Below are positions 1-6,306 of a stretch of DNA of 6,306 nucleotides, piece after piece (position 1 is the stretch's first letter; every line of letters begins with the position of its first letter). The stretch is from Candidatus Omnitrophota bacterium. GTDB taxonomy: Bacteria; Omnitrophota; Omnitrophia; Omnitrophales; JACQLI01. Made by a program: the position numbers and the translations under genes. The stretch spans positions 1-6,306 of the forward strand of contig JACQLI010000025.1 of the NCBI GenBank assembly GCA_016204125.1, given 5' to 3'. The notes below the pieces were generated by a model. The model was not told the origin of the DNA and made no database searches. It was given only the letters and a program-made list of their open reading frames with translations.

Positions 1-1
1 C

Positions 2-412
2 GAACTCACCAAGCGATCACCCAGCGAATGGGTCATTGGCGTCTTATTTGGAGAGGAAGGGAGTTTCCTGATTAAACCTCGTGACTTCGATAAAATCCGC
101 AAGGCACTTCCGCAGGAGAAACCTCCTATCTGGTATCAAGTTGACGTGAATCTTCTGACCTATTTTGTTTTCGGTACCTTATGGGAAATCTCTGGAGAGG
201 AACGGGAAAGTTTGATAGAATACACCCGTTCGGCCGAAGAGGCTCTCAAGGCCCTCAATGAGAAAAGAGCTGAAGCAGCATTTTTGATAAGACCTACCGA
301 AGTTGGCAGAATTTGGGAATTAGCGGACGTCGGAGAAAAAATGCCTCAAAAGACAACTTATTTTTATCCCAAACTAGCAAGCGGTCTTTTCTTTTATCAT
401 CATGGAAATTAA
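2..412 (+). CDS. DUF1015 family protein, C-terminal part (5' end outside window)
   Basis: The frame is open from the left edge to a TAA at 410-412 and gives 136 residues, so the true start lies upstream. An internal ATG at 146 would open a shorter reading, but the coding sequence before it continues the same protein without a stop. The C-terminus carries the hallmark of the DUF1015 (COG4198) family: a segment of the type AAFLIRPTEV, then ADVGEKMPQKTTYFYPKLAS and GLFFY. Family members are usually about 400 residues, so roughly the last third is present. The family is widespread in bacteria and its biochemical role is not established; I assign none. The gene overlaps hflK by 11 bp in a different frame, so the two are probably co-transcribed. 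Family assignment rests on remembered motif similarity, not a search. Confidence 0.85.
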   Translation, partial: ELTKRSPSEWVIGVLFGEEGSFLIKPRDFDKIRKALPQEKPPIWYQVDVNLLTYFVFGTLWEISGEERESLIEYTRSAEEALKALNEKRAEAAFLIRPTEVGRIWELADVGEKMPQKTTYFYPKLASGLFFYHHGN

Positions 413-1466
413 TATCCCGCCAGGCGGTCCCCTAGGGAATATTCCTGACCTCAGGCGTTGGGGGGTTCCTTTTTTCATCCTGATTTTTCTGTTTACGTCT
501 CTTGCAACGATGTTCTATCAGGTGGGTCCTGATGAAATGGGAGTTATCCAACGTTTTGGCCGCTATGTGCGTACGACCTCTCCTGGTCTTCGGTTAAAAC
601 TTCCTTTAGGAATTGAGACGGTCAGAAAAATTAAGGTGACCCACGTTTTCAAAGAGGAGTTTGGGTTTCGGACCATTCAATCAGGTGTGCGCACCCTTTA
701 TGAAGGACGAGAGGGAGAGACCCCCCTCTTTAGCCGTTCCACGTCAACAGATAAGCGCTTCCGTAAGGGTCTCTGGAGTCACTCTGGCAATCCTTATTTG
801 GACGAGTCACTGATGCTAACAGGCGATCTCAATACGGCAATCGTCGAATGGATCGTTCAATACCGAGTCAAAGATCCTGTTCTTTTCGCTTTTCGCATCC
901 GTAACGTCCGTGAAACCATTCGTAACATGAGTGAGGCAGTGATGCGTCTTGTGGTAGGCGACCACACGCTCAATCAAGTTCTTACCTCAGGACGTGAAGA
1001 GATCCGCAAAGAAGTTGAAAAAGAACTCCAGGATGTTCTTGATAGCTACGGCTCAGGAGTTGAAATCCTCAATGTAGTCCTTCAGGATGTCAATCCCCCT
1101 GACGAGGTCAAACCTTCTTTCAACGAAGTCAATGAAGCAAGACAGGAGAAGGAGAAATCGATCAACCAGGCTTGGGAAGGTTACAACAAAGTGGTTCCAA
1201 AAGCTAAAGGGGAAGCTGAGAAAACTGTGCGTGAAGCAGAAGGTTACGCCCTTGATCGAGTCAACCGTGCCAAGGGCGATGCAGAAAAATTCCTCCTTGT
1301 CTGGGAAGCTTACCATGCTGCTCCTGAAGTAACCCGAAAGAGACTTTATTTGGAAACCATGAGGAGCGTTCTGCCTGAATTGAGCGAAAAGATCCTGATC
1401 GATGAATCACTAAAGGGGATTCTTCCTCTATTGGATTTATCCGAGAAGAGGGAGACATCATCATGA
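402..1466 (+). CDS. hflK: HflK, SPFH-family membrane subunit of the FtsH-modulating HflKC complex
   Basis: The 354-residue protein has a short Pro/Gly-rich N-terminus, one membrane segment at about residues 21-38, and then the SPFH/band 7 domain (VGPDEMGVIQRFGRY at 41-55; ESLMLTGDLN at 135-144; VEWIVQYRVKDP at 148-159). The C-terminal part is charged and probably coiled coil (about 243-300), followed by the HflK-type segment AAPEVTRKRLYLETM at 306-320. In E. coli, HflK and HflC form an oligomeric cage around the inner-membrane protease FtsH and restrain its access to membrane substrates; that role is known for the family and inferred here. The protein is shorter than E. coli HflK (about 420 residues) because the N-terminus is short. 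Residues about 91-134 look longer than the same stretch in other HflK proteins I recall. The start overlaps the upstream gene and has no clear Shine-Dalgarno, suggesting translational coupling. The stop overlaps hflC (ATGA). Confidence 0.93.
   Translation: MEINIPPGGPLGNIPDLRRWGVPFFILIFLFTSLATMFYQVGPDEMGVIQRFGRYVRTTSPGLRLKLPLGIETVRKIKVTHVFKEEFGFRTIQSGVRTLYEGREGETPLFSRSTSTDKRFRKGLWSHSGNPYLDESLMLTGDLNTAIVEWIVQYRVKDPVLFAFRIRNVRETIRNMSEAVMRLVVGDHTLNQVLTSGREEIRKEVEKELQDVLDSYGSGVEILNVVLQDVNPPDEVKPSFNEVNEARQEKEKSINQAWEGYNKVVPKAKGEAEKTVREAEGYALDRVNRAKGDAEKFLLVWEAYHAAPEVTRKRLYLETMRSVLPELSEKILIDESLKGILPLLDLSEKRETSS
1448..1455 (+). promoter_or_regulatory. Ribosome binding site of hflC
   Basis: GAGGGAGA lies 7 bases before the ATG at 1463, inside the end of hflK. 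It supports the ATG that overlaps the hflK stop codon as the hflC start, and is the best-placed Shine-Dalgarno sequence in the window. Confidence 0.5.
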
Positions 1467-2410
1467 AAAGAGTTTGGCTCCCCCTTCTTATTGTGGCCGC
1501 GACTTTAGCAGGGTTTCTCCTTTTAAATAGCCTTTACCTTGTTTCTGAAACTGACCAAGCCGTAGTCACTGAGTTTGGACGTCCTATCGGGGCGCCTATT
1601 CAAAAGGCTGGGTTACACTGGAAGACCCCTTTTATCCAGCATGTTCATTACTTTGACAAACGAATCTTAGAGTGGGATGGTTATCCCTCTGAAATCCCAA
1701 GCAAAGATAAAAAATTCATCTGGGTTGATGTGACCGCGCGATGGAGAATTATCGATCCCTTGAAGTTTCTGCAAAGCATGCGTCATGAAATGAATGCACA
1801 GTCACGTCTCGATGACATCCTGGACGGAATCGCACGAGATCATGTGACACGTTACGAAGCACCAGAGATTGTGAGAAATACCAATCGTATCCTTAAGGTG
1901 GAGGCGAAGGAGGAAGACATCAGCGCAGAGGAGACTTTTGAAACGATCCGAGTAGGAAGGAATACCATCACGAGGCATATCCTCGAGCAGGCGCGTAAGA
2001 TTGTTTCCGATTACGGAATTGAACTCGTCGATGTTCGTATCAAACGCATTAGTTACATTGAATCTGTCCAGAAGCGGGTTTTTGAGAGGATGATTTCCGA
2101 AAGAAAAAGGGCTGCCGAGAAGCTTCGTTCAGAAGGGCAGGCGATTCGTGCTGAAATTGAAGGACAGAAAGAGAGAGAACTTAAAAGGATTTATTCTGAG
2201 GCTTATCGTAAAGCCCAGGAACTCAAAGGGAAGGCCGATGCTGAAGCAACCGCTATTTACGCCCAGGCCTACTCAAAGGATCCCGAATTCTACACCTTTC
2301 TCACAACCCTGGAGTCTTATCGCGAAGGCCTCAAAGAAAGCCGTCTGATTCTCTCAACTAAGAGCGATTTTCTAACCTACCTGAAGTCGATCGAAAAGAA
2401 GACCCCCTAA
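1463..2410 (+). CDS. hflC: HflC, SPFH-family membrane subunit of the FtsH-modulating HflKC complex
   Basis: The 315-residue protein has an N-terminal hydrophobic segment (residues 5-27) acting as signal anchor, then the SPFH domain (YLVSETDQAVVTEFGRP at 25-41; GLHWKTPFIQHVHYFDKR at 50-67; VDVTARWRIIDP at 88-99). A charged helical region follows (about 200-265) and ends in the HflC signature ADAEATAIYAQAYSKDPEFY (258-277) with the LESYREGL tail at 283-290. Length is normal for HflC (E. coli 334). It should pair with the HflK encoded just upstream in the periplasm-facing complex that modulates FtsH; ftsH itself is not in the window. Its ATG overlaps the hflK stop by 4 bp, which favours balanced synthesis of the two subunits. 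The next gene, pabB, begins 20 bp after the stop with no terminator between, so they likely share a transcript. Confidence 0.94.
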   Translation: MKRVWLPLLIVAATLAGFLLLNSLYLVSETDQAVVTEFGRPIGAPIQKAGLHWKTPFIQHVHYFDKRILEWDGYPSEIPSKDKKFIWVDVTARWRIIDPLKFLQSMRHEMNAQSRLDDILDGIARDHVTRYEAPEIVRNTNRILKVEAKEEDISAEETFETIRVGRNTITRHILEQARKIVSDYGIELVDVRIKRISYIESVQKRVFERMISERKRAAEKLRSEGQAIRAEIEGQKERELKRIYSEAYRKAQELKGKADAEATAIYAQAYSKDPEFYTFLTTLESYREGLKESRLILSTKSDFLTYLKSIEKKTP

Positions 2411-2430
2411 CCTCCGCTTTTTTTCAGGCT

Positions 2431-3903
2431 ATGGATTTTGAAAAGATTCCTCTTAAGAAGCTCAGTTTCTTCTACGAATCAGGCTATGCCGTTCCTTTGA
2501 TTCTGAGAAGGAAAGACTCCATTACTCCCTGGCAGCTCTATCAAAATGCCTACTCCGAAGGACCTCATAGTTTTTTCTTAGACAGTCTCGAATACAACCC
2601 CCCTGCACAAAGATTTTCCTATATCGGATGGAGATCCTATCTTCGTCTCTCCTTCAAAGATCATGCACTTACTCTCGAAGGAGAAATCAATGAAACTTTA
2701 GAACAACAAGACGTCCTCGTAGAACTGAGAAGGTTATTTTCCTCACTCAAAACCCCACCTGGTTTTACTTCTGAATTCTTTCTGGGAGGAGCGGTTGGTT
2801 ATTGGGGCTACGAATTGGCTCAGGAGTTTGAAAAGGTTTCCTTCCGTCCTAAAAGGAAGGTTTTAACACCTTCTTTGGCACTTCTTTTCTGTAGAGATTT
2901 GGTGGTATTCGATCACAAGGATGGACTCTATTACCTCGTGACGTGGCTTATTCCGAAAAAAGACGGACCCTTTGTGGAGGCCCTCGATCAGGCCGAAAAG
3001 AGAATTGGCGAGATGGAAAGTGCGTTTTCCGACTCAAGGGGTAAGCTAGAAGATGAACTGTTTCACCTAGTTGATTTCCGTCCCGAGATTTCCAGAACCC
3101 ATTTTCAGAGAATGATTGAGAAGACAAAGGCTTATATCCGAGCAGGCGATATTTATCAGGCTAATCTTTCACAACGTTTTTCTTTCGCCTTCGAGGGCTC
3201 TCCTCTTAAACTCTACGATAGGCTTCGCGAGACAAACCCTTCCCCCTTCTCCGCATTTTTCCATTTCAACGGTCAGTTTATCGCAAGTTCATCTCCCGAA
3301 CTTCTGGTGGCTAAGAAAGGTAATCATTGCGTGACTTGTCCGATTGCAGGCACAAGGCCTCGAGGTTGGCACAAAGAGGAGACAAAGCAGCTTGAGCGGG
3401 AACTCATCGCAGATGAGAAGGAACGTGCAGAACACCTTATGCTCGTTGATCTCGAACGCAATGACCTTGGGCGGGTTTCTGAATGGAAGAGTGTCCGCGT
3501 GAAAGATTTTATGAGGATCGAGAAATATGCCAGGGTCATGCACATCGTCTCCGAGATCACAGGGAAACTTCGGCCTGAAAAAGACGCTTGGGATCTTATC
3601 CGAGCCGTATTTCCTGGCGGAACCATCACAGGCTGTCCCAAGATCAGATCCATGGAAATAATTGATGAACTCGAACCTGTTGAAAGAGGGGTGTACACAG
3701 GCTCTCTTGGCTATGTCGGCTTTGAGGGAGATTTGATGCTCAACATCGCAATTCGGACTTTGGTGCTTTCTAAGAAGGAAGGACACCTCCAAGTGGGGGC
3801 AGGGATAGTGGCCGATTCCGATCCCAATCGAGAGTATGAGGAAACGTTACACAAAGGAGAGGCACTTGTGGAGGCATTGATCGAGGCTTCAACGGTCTCA
3901 TGA
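2431..3903 (+). CDS. pabB: Aminodeoxychorismate synthase component I (PabB)
   Basis: The 490-residue protein is a full-length chorismate-binding enzyme of the anthranilate/aminodeoxychorismate synthase family. It should convert chorismate plus ammonia to 4-amino-4-deoxychorismate for folate, in the cytoplasm, with ammonia supplied by a separate PabA subunit (no glutaminase domain is fused here). The N-terminal domain (about 1-200) includes FFLDSLEYNP (48-57). The C-terminal chorismate-binding domain (about 220-485) shows DIYQANLSQRF (240-250), SSPELL (287-292), PIAGTRPRG (304-312), MLVDLERNDLGRV (337-349), the active-site His in VMHIVSEI (His371), GGTITGCPKIRSMEII (396-411) and GAGIVADSDP (456-465). 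LMLNIAIRT (435-443), rather than the DTCIAIRT style of TrpE, and the adjacent PabC-like gene favour PabB over TrpE. Residue 306 is Ala, where E. coli PabB has the catalytic Lys274. The Shine-Dalgarno is weak (CAGG near 2425). The stop overlaps the next gene by 4 bp. Confidence 0.88.
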   Translation: MDFEKIPLKKLSFFYESGYAVPLILRRKDSITPWQLYQNAYSEGPHSFFLDSLEYNPPAQRFSYIGWRSYLRLSFKDHALTLEGEINETLEQQDVLVELRRLFSSLKTPPGFTSEFFLGGAVGYWGYELAQEFEKVSFRPKRKVLTPSLALLFCRDLVVFDHKDGLYYLVTWLIPKKDGPFVEALDQAEKRIGEMESAFSDSRGKLEDELFHLVDFRPEISRTHFQRMIEKTKAYIRAGDIYQANLSQRFSFAFEGSPLKLYDRLRETNPSPFSAFFHFNGQFIASSSPELLVAKKGNHCVTCPIAGTRPRGWHKEETKQLERELIADEKERAEHLMLVDLERNDLGRVSEWKSVRVKDFMRIEKYARVMHIVSEITGKLRPEKDAWDLIRAVFPGGTITGCPKIRSMEIIDELEPVERGVYTGSLGYVGFEGDLMLNIAIRTLVLSKKEGHLQVGAGIVADSDPNREYEETLHKGEALVEALIEASTVS

Positions 3904-4685
3904 ACGAATCTTTAACTTCCTTTTTGCTGACCGAAGAAACCACAGGGATCTACGAAAGTCTCAAGGTATATGACGGGGTCTTCTTTCGCATGAAGGAACA
4001 TCTCGATCGCTTCTTCGAATCAGCTCATACCTTGGAAATCAAAATACCTGAGACCCGAAAGGAGATCGAGGCAAAGCTCAAGAAAGCCCTCACTGATTCA
4101 GGTCGCAAGAATGCTTTTGTGAGACTTACCCTCGCGGGCGGAGAACTGGTAGTACATGTGGGAGAAAGAACCCATCCTCCAGGGATGTACAAGAAGGGGA
4201 TCACTCTCAAGACAAGCACGATCGTCAGGAAGTCCTTTAGAACCGATTTCCCAGAAGCAAAAAGCACCTCTTGCCTCAATCAAGTTTTAGCAACGCTCGA
4301 CCCAACGCCCTCTGGTAATTACGAGATCCTCTTTCTCAATTCCGAAGGATTTTTAACCGAAGTCAGAATTGGCAATTTCTTTGCGGTGATTCAAAACAAA
4401 CTCTGCACACCACCTGTTCGGGGCCTCTTGAGTGGTGTTACCCGTGGCTTTGTGATAAAATGCGCACGCTTAGGAAAAATTTCTGTTGAAGAAAAGCCCC
4501 TCATGAGGCATGAACTTTTTAACGCCAACGAGGCCTTCCTCACTAATACCTCATGGGAGATTTTGCCTATCCGAGAGGTAGATGGACGGAAGATCGGCTC
4601 CGTAATTCCTGGCCCCATCACCCAAAAACTCCAGACTATCTTTCGGCGCGAACTGGGGAAAGAAATTAAGAATGTCAAAAATTAA
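3900..4685 (+). CDS. pabC: Class IV PLP aminotransferase-fold enzyme, probable 4-amino-4-deoxychorismate lyase (PabC)
   Basis: The 261-residue protein belongs to PLP fold type IV. The catalytic lysine that binds PLP is Lys121 in KSTSCLNQVLA (121-131). The PLP-ring partner Glu154 sits in FLTEVRIGNFF (151-161), 33 residues later as in BCAT-type enzymes. Other family marks are EHLDRFFESA (33-42), LLSGVTRGFV (176-185) and FLTNTSWEILPI (213-224). Placement directly after pabB (ATGA overlap) makes aminodeoxychorismate lyase, which releases pyruvate and p-aminobenzoate, the best call; branched-chain or D-amino acid aminotransferase cannot be excluded from sequence alone. The N-terminus is short: the first beta strand and the YGDG-type motif before the ESLKVYDG segment are missing or altered. 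An in-frame TGA at 3837-3839, with no ATG, GTG or TTG between it and 3900, shows the start cannot be moved upstream. The end overlaps purH by 14 bp. Confidence 0.78.
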   Translation: MNESLTSFLLTEETTGIYESLKVYDGVFFRMKEHLDRFFESAHTLEIKIPETRKEIEAKLKKALTDSGRKNAFVRLTLAGGELVVHVGERTHPPGMYKKGITLKTSTIVRKSFRTDFPEAKSTSCLNQVLATLDPTPSGNYEILFLNSEGFLTEVRIGNFFAVIQNKLCTPPVRGLLSGVTRGFVIKCARLGKISVEEKPLMRHELFNANEAFLTNTSWEILPIREVDGRKIGSVIPGPITQKLQTIFRRELGKEIKNVKN

Positions 4686-6237
4686 AAGAGCGCTTATCAG
4701 CGTTTCCGATAAGACGGGTCTCGTCCCTTTCGCTAAAACACTGCAGAAACAGAAAATTGAGATCTTTTCAACGGGTGGAACGCTAGAAGTTTTAAGGAAA
4801 GCGAAGATCCCTGCCAAATCGGTTTCTGAGATCACTCAATTTCCAGAAATTTTAGAAGGTCGAGTCAAAACTCTCCATCCGAAGATTCACGGCGGGATCC
4901 TTTTTAGACGTGGGATTAAAAGTCATGAGCACGAGGTCGCCAAACACAAAATCCCCTCCATTGATATGGTGGTGGTCAATCTTTATCCCTTTGGAGAGGT
5001 GATTCAGAAGAAGGGTGTGAAGCTTGAAACGGCTATTGAAAATATAGATATCGGAGGGCCGACCCTTCTGCGGGCAGCCGCAAAGAATTACGAGTCGGTG
5101 GTTGTGGTAACAGACCCCAAAGATTACGACATTGTTCTCGAAGAACTACAAAAAGAAAAAGGCTCTGTTTCTCTTGATCTTCGTGCCAAACTCGCTCAAA
5201 AAGTATTCGAGGCAACCTCTCTTTATGACCGTATGATCGCCCATTACTTAAAGCAAGACGAGAATCACAAAGGGAAGATTTCCTTACCAAACCGTCTCGA
5301 TGTGATTTATGAGAAGGCAATGGATCTTCGCTACGGAGAAAATCCTCACCAACGGGCGGCGCTCTACCGCCGTCTCGGGAAGCCCCGCTTTGACTTCCAA
5401 TACCTTCACGGGAAAGAGCTCTCCTTCAATAACCTTCTTGATCTTGAAGCGACAATCGATACCCTTCGAGAGTTTAATCAAATTGCCACCTGCGTTATCA
5501 AACACAACAACCCTTGCGGGATTGCCGAGGGCAAAAATCTGATAGAGGCGCTTGACCGCGCCATCGACTCAGACCCCATGTCCGCCTTTGGCGGCATTGT
5601 GGGTATCAATAGAAACTGTACCCTGGCTGTGGCGAAAAAGCTTTACGAACGGCTTGGCTTCCTCGAAGTCTTTGTAGCGCCCCATTTCGAGCCGAACGCC
5701 CTCAAATTTTTGAAGGCTAGAAAGAATATCCGCTTGATTTCGATTGGCTCCATTTCTGAAGGAGGCCCTTGGGATCTTAGGTTCAGCAAGTTTGGCATCC
5801 TTCTTCAGGATCGAAACCGTCCGATCAGGCTTCACGAAGCGAAACTAAGGAAGCATTTGCGGTGTGTAACGAAGACAACGGTTGGCAAAAAAGAGATCGA
5901 CGAGCTTTTGTTTGCGTGGAGATGCGTCAAGATGGTGCGTTCAAACGCCATTGTGATTACTCAAAACCACCAAACCGTAGGGATTGGAGCAGGTCAAATG
6001 TCGAGGGTGGATGCGGTTGACATCGCTTGTAAAAAAGCAGGTTTTCGAGCCGAGGGGGCTTTTCTTGCAAGTGACGCCTTCTTTCCCATGCCTGACTCCA
6101 TTGAACTGATACACCAAGCAGGTATTCGAGCCATCATCCAGCCAGGCGGATCGATTCGTGACGCCGATGTGGTTCAGGCCTGCGATCAGTTGGGTATTGC
6201 CATGATCTTTACAGGAGAAAGACACTTTCGCCATTGA
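4672..6237 (+). CDS. purH: Bifunctional AICAR formyltransferase / IMP cyclohydrolase (PurH)
   Basis: The 521-residue protein is full length (bacterial PurH is usually 510-530) and catalyses the last two steps of IMP synthesis: formylation of AICAR with 10-formyl-tetrahydrofolate, then ring closure. The N-terminal MGS-like cyclohydrolase domain (about 1-145) shows LISVSDKTG (8-16), STGGT (33-37), GRVKTLHPKIHGG (63-75), NLYPF (103-107) and NIDIGGPTLLRAAAKN (124-139). The transformylase domain shows RYGENPHQ (220-227), LSFNNLLD (250-257), the catalytic Lys277-His278 in IKHNNPCG (276-283), SDPMSAFGGI (300-309), the conserved Asn425 in SNAIV, GIGAGQMSRVD (437-447), SDAFFPMPDSIE (467-478) and TGERHFRH (514-521). 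All recognisable active-site motifs are intact. The start ATG lies inside the end of pabC, 12 bases after a GGGGA. Its cofactor need links it to the folate genes on both sides. Confidence 0.97.
   Translation: MSKIKRALISVSDKTGLVPFAKTLQKQKIEIFSTGGTLEVLRKAKIPAKSVSEITQFPEILEGRVKTLHPKIHGGILFRRGIKSHEHEVAKHKIPSIDMVVVNLYPFGEVIQKKGVKLETAIENIDIGGPTLLRAAAKNYESVVVVTDPKDYDIVLEELQKEKGSVSLDLRAKLAQKVFEATSLYDRMIAHYLKQDENHKGKISLPNRLDVIYEKAMDLRYGENPHQRAALYRRLGKPRFDFQYLHGKELSFNNLLDLEATIDTLREFNQIATCVIKHNNPCGIAEGKNLIEALDRAIDSDPMSAFGGIVGINRNCTLAVAKKLYERLGFLEVFVAPHFEPNALKFLKARKNIRLISIGSISEGGPWDLRFSKFGILLQDRNRPIRLHEAKLRKHLRCVTKTTVGKKEIDELLFAWRCVKMVRSNAIVITQNHQTVGIGAGQMSRVDAVDIACKKAGFRAEGAFLASDAFFPMPDSIELIHQAGIRAIIQPGGSIRDADVVQACDQLGIAMIFTGERHFRH
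6213..6218 (+). promoter_or_regulatory. Possible ribosome binding site for the downstream TTG start
   Basis: AGGAGA lies inside the end of purH, 15 bases before the TTG at 6234. The spacing is longer than ideal, so this is weak support; it is the only purine-rich match near the proposed start. Confidence 0.3.
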
Positions 6238-6306
6238 AGTCTAAGCTTTACCAAAAATCCCTTTCCTTTCTTGACTCCTTCCTTAATCTCGAACAGGTTC
6301 CAAAAC
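6234..6306 (+). CDS. folC: N-terminal fragment of a probable folylpolyglutamate/dihydrofolate synthase (FolC), truncated by the window edge
   Basis: A TTG at 6234-6236 overlaps the purH stop (TTGA) and opens a frame that stays free of stops to the right edge, giving 24 residues. After an initiator Met the peptide contains YQKSLSFLDSFLNLEQVPK, which resembles the start of FolC proteins, where a Tyr-rich helix with a Leu-Asp-Ser and an Asn-x-Glu pattern precedes the Mur-ligase-type ATP-binding loop. FolC adds glutamate to dihydropteroate and/or tetrahydrofolates in the cytoplasm. The assignment fits the neighbours: pabB and pabC supply p-aminobenzoate and purH uses 10-formyl-tetrahydrofolate. 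The fragment stops before the P-loop, so the call rests on a short similarity plus context. The coding frame itself is more certain than the name. Confidence 0.5.
   Translation, partial: MKSKLYQKSLSFLDSFLNLEQVPK

Noticed and set aside
146..412. A complete 88-residue gene starting at the ATG at 146
   Set aside because: The same frame is open upstream to the left edge and the sequence continues as DUF1015 protein, so 146 is an internal Met.
2411..2430. Possible terminator in the hflC-pabB gap, from a run of seven T at 2418-2424
   Set aside because: No inverted repeat precedes the T run, so there is no hairpin to support an intrinsic terminator.
3289..3792. A 167-residue open frame on the minus strand, and a second one at 3324-3698
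   Set aside because: Both lie antisense to the most conserved part of pabB, whose motifs are unbroken in the + frame. The minus-strand peptides show no recognisable domain.
2431..3903. Anthranilate synthase component I (TrpE) instead of PabB
   Set aside because: PIAGTRPRG would fit TrpE, but LNIAIRT, the DLERNDLGR form and the adjacent PabC-like gene favour PabB, and no other trp genes are present.
5569..5835. Minus-strand open frames across purH (also 5033-5320, 5284-5505, 5941-6234)
   Set aside because: They are antisense to the intact purH reading frame and their peptides match nothing I recognise; they are by-products of codon usage.

Overview
The window is a densely packed, one-strand bacterial gene cluster with no RNA genes, mobile elements, repeats or CRISPR. 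It reads, all on the + strand: the 3' end of a DUF1015-family gene, hflK, hflC, pabB, a pabC-like class IV aminotransferase gene, purH, and the first 24 codons of a probable folC that runs off the right edge. Paired HflK and HflC proteins, each with an N-terminal membrane anchor, point to a Gram-negative-type (diderm) bacterium using the standard bacterial code. Base composition looks moderate, near half GC by eye. I cannot name the phylum from the sequence; the DUF1015 neighbour and the style of HflK and PabB would suit a deltaproteobacterial-type, Nitrospirota, PVC or other deep-branching lineage.

Left part (2-2410): the DUF1015 gene overlaps hflK by 11 bp, and hflK overlaps hflC by 4 bp (ATGA). 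HflK and HflC are SPFH/prohibitin-family membrane proteins that form a large complex around the FtsH protease and modulate its activity.

Right part (2431-6306): pabB follows hflC after only 20 bp, with no visible terminator. pabB and pabC overlap by 4 bp (ATGA), pabC and purH by 14 bp, and purH and the putative folC by 4 bp (TTGA, giving a TTG start). PabB and PabC convert chorismate to p-aminobenzoate, the folate precursor; the glutamine amidotransferase subunit PabA is not in the window. FolC would add glutamate to dihydropteroate or folates. PurH consumes 10-formyl-tetrahydrofolate in the last two steps of IMP synthesis. This half is therefore a coherent folate and one-carbon/purine module.

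No stretch over 300 bases lacks a gene; the only intergenic gap is 2411-2430. The window is mostly ordinary core metabolism. The points worth a second look are the hidden folC start at the right edge, the shortened N-terminus of the aminotransferase, an alanine at the PabB position that is lysine in E. coli PabB, an extra segment in HflK, and the joining of hflKC to a folate/purine module. I see no evidence of a novel system.
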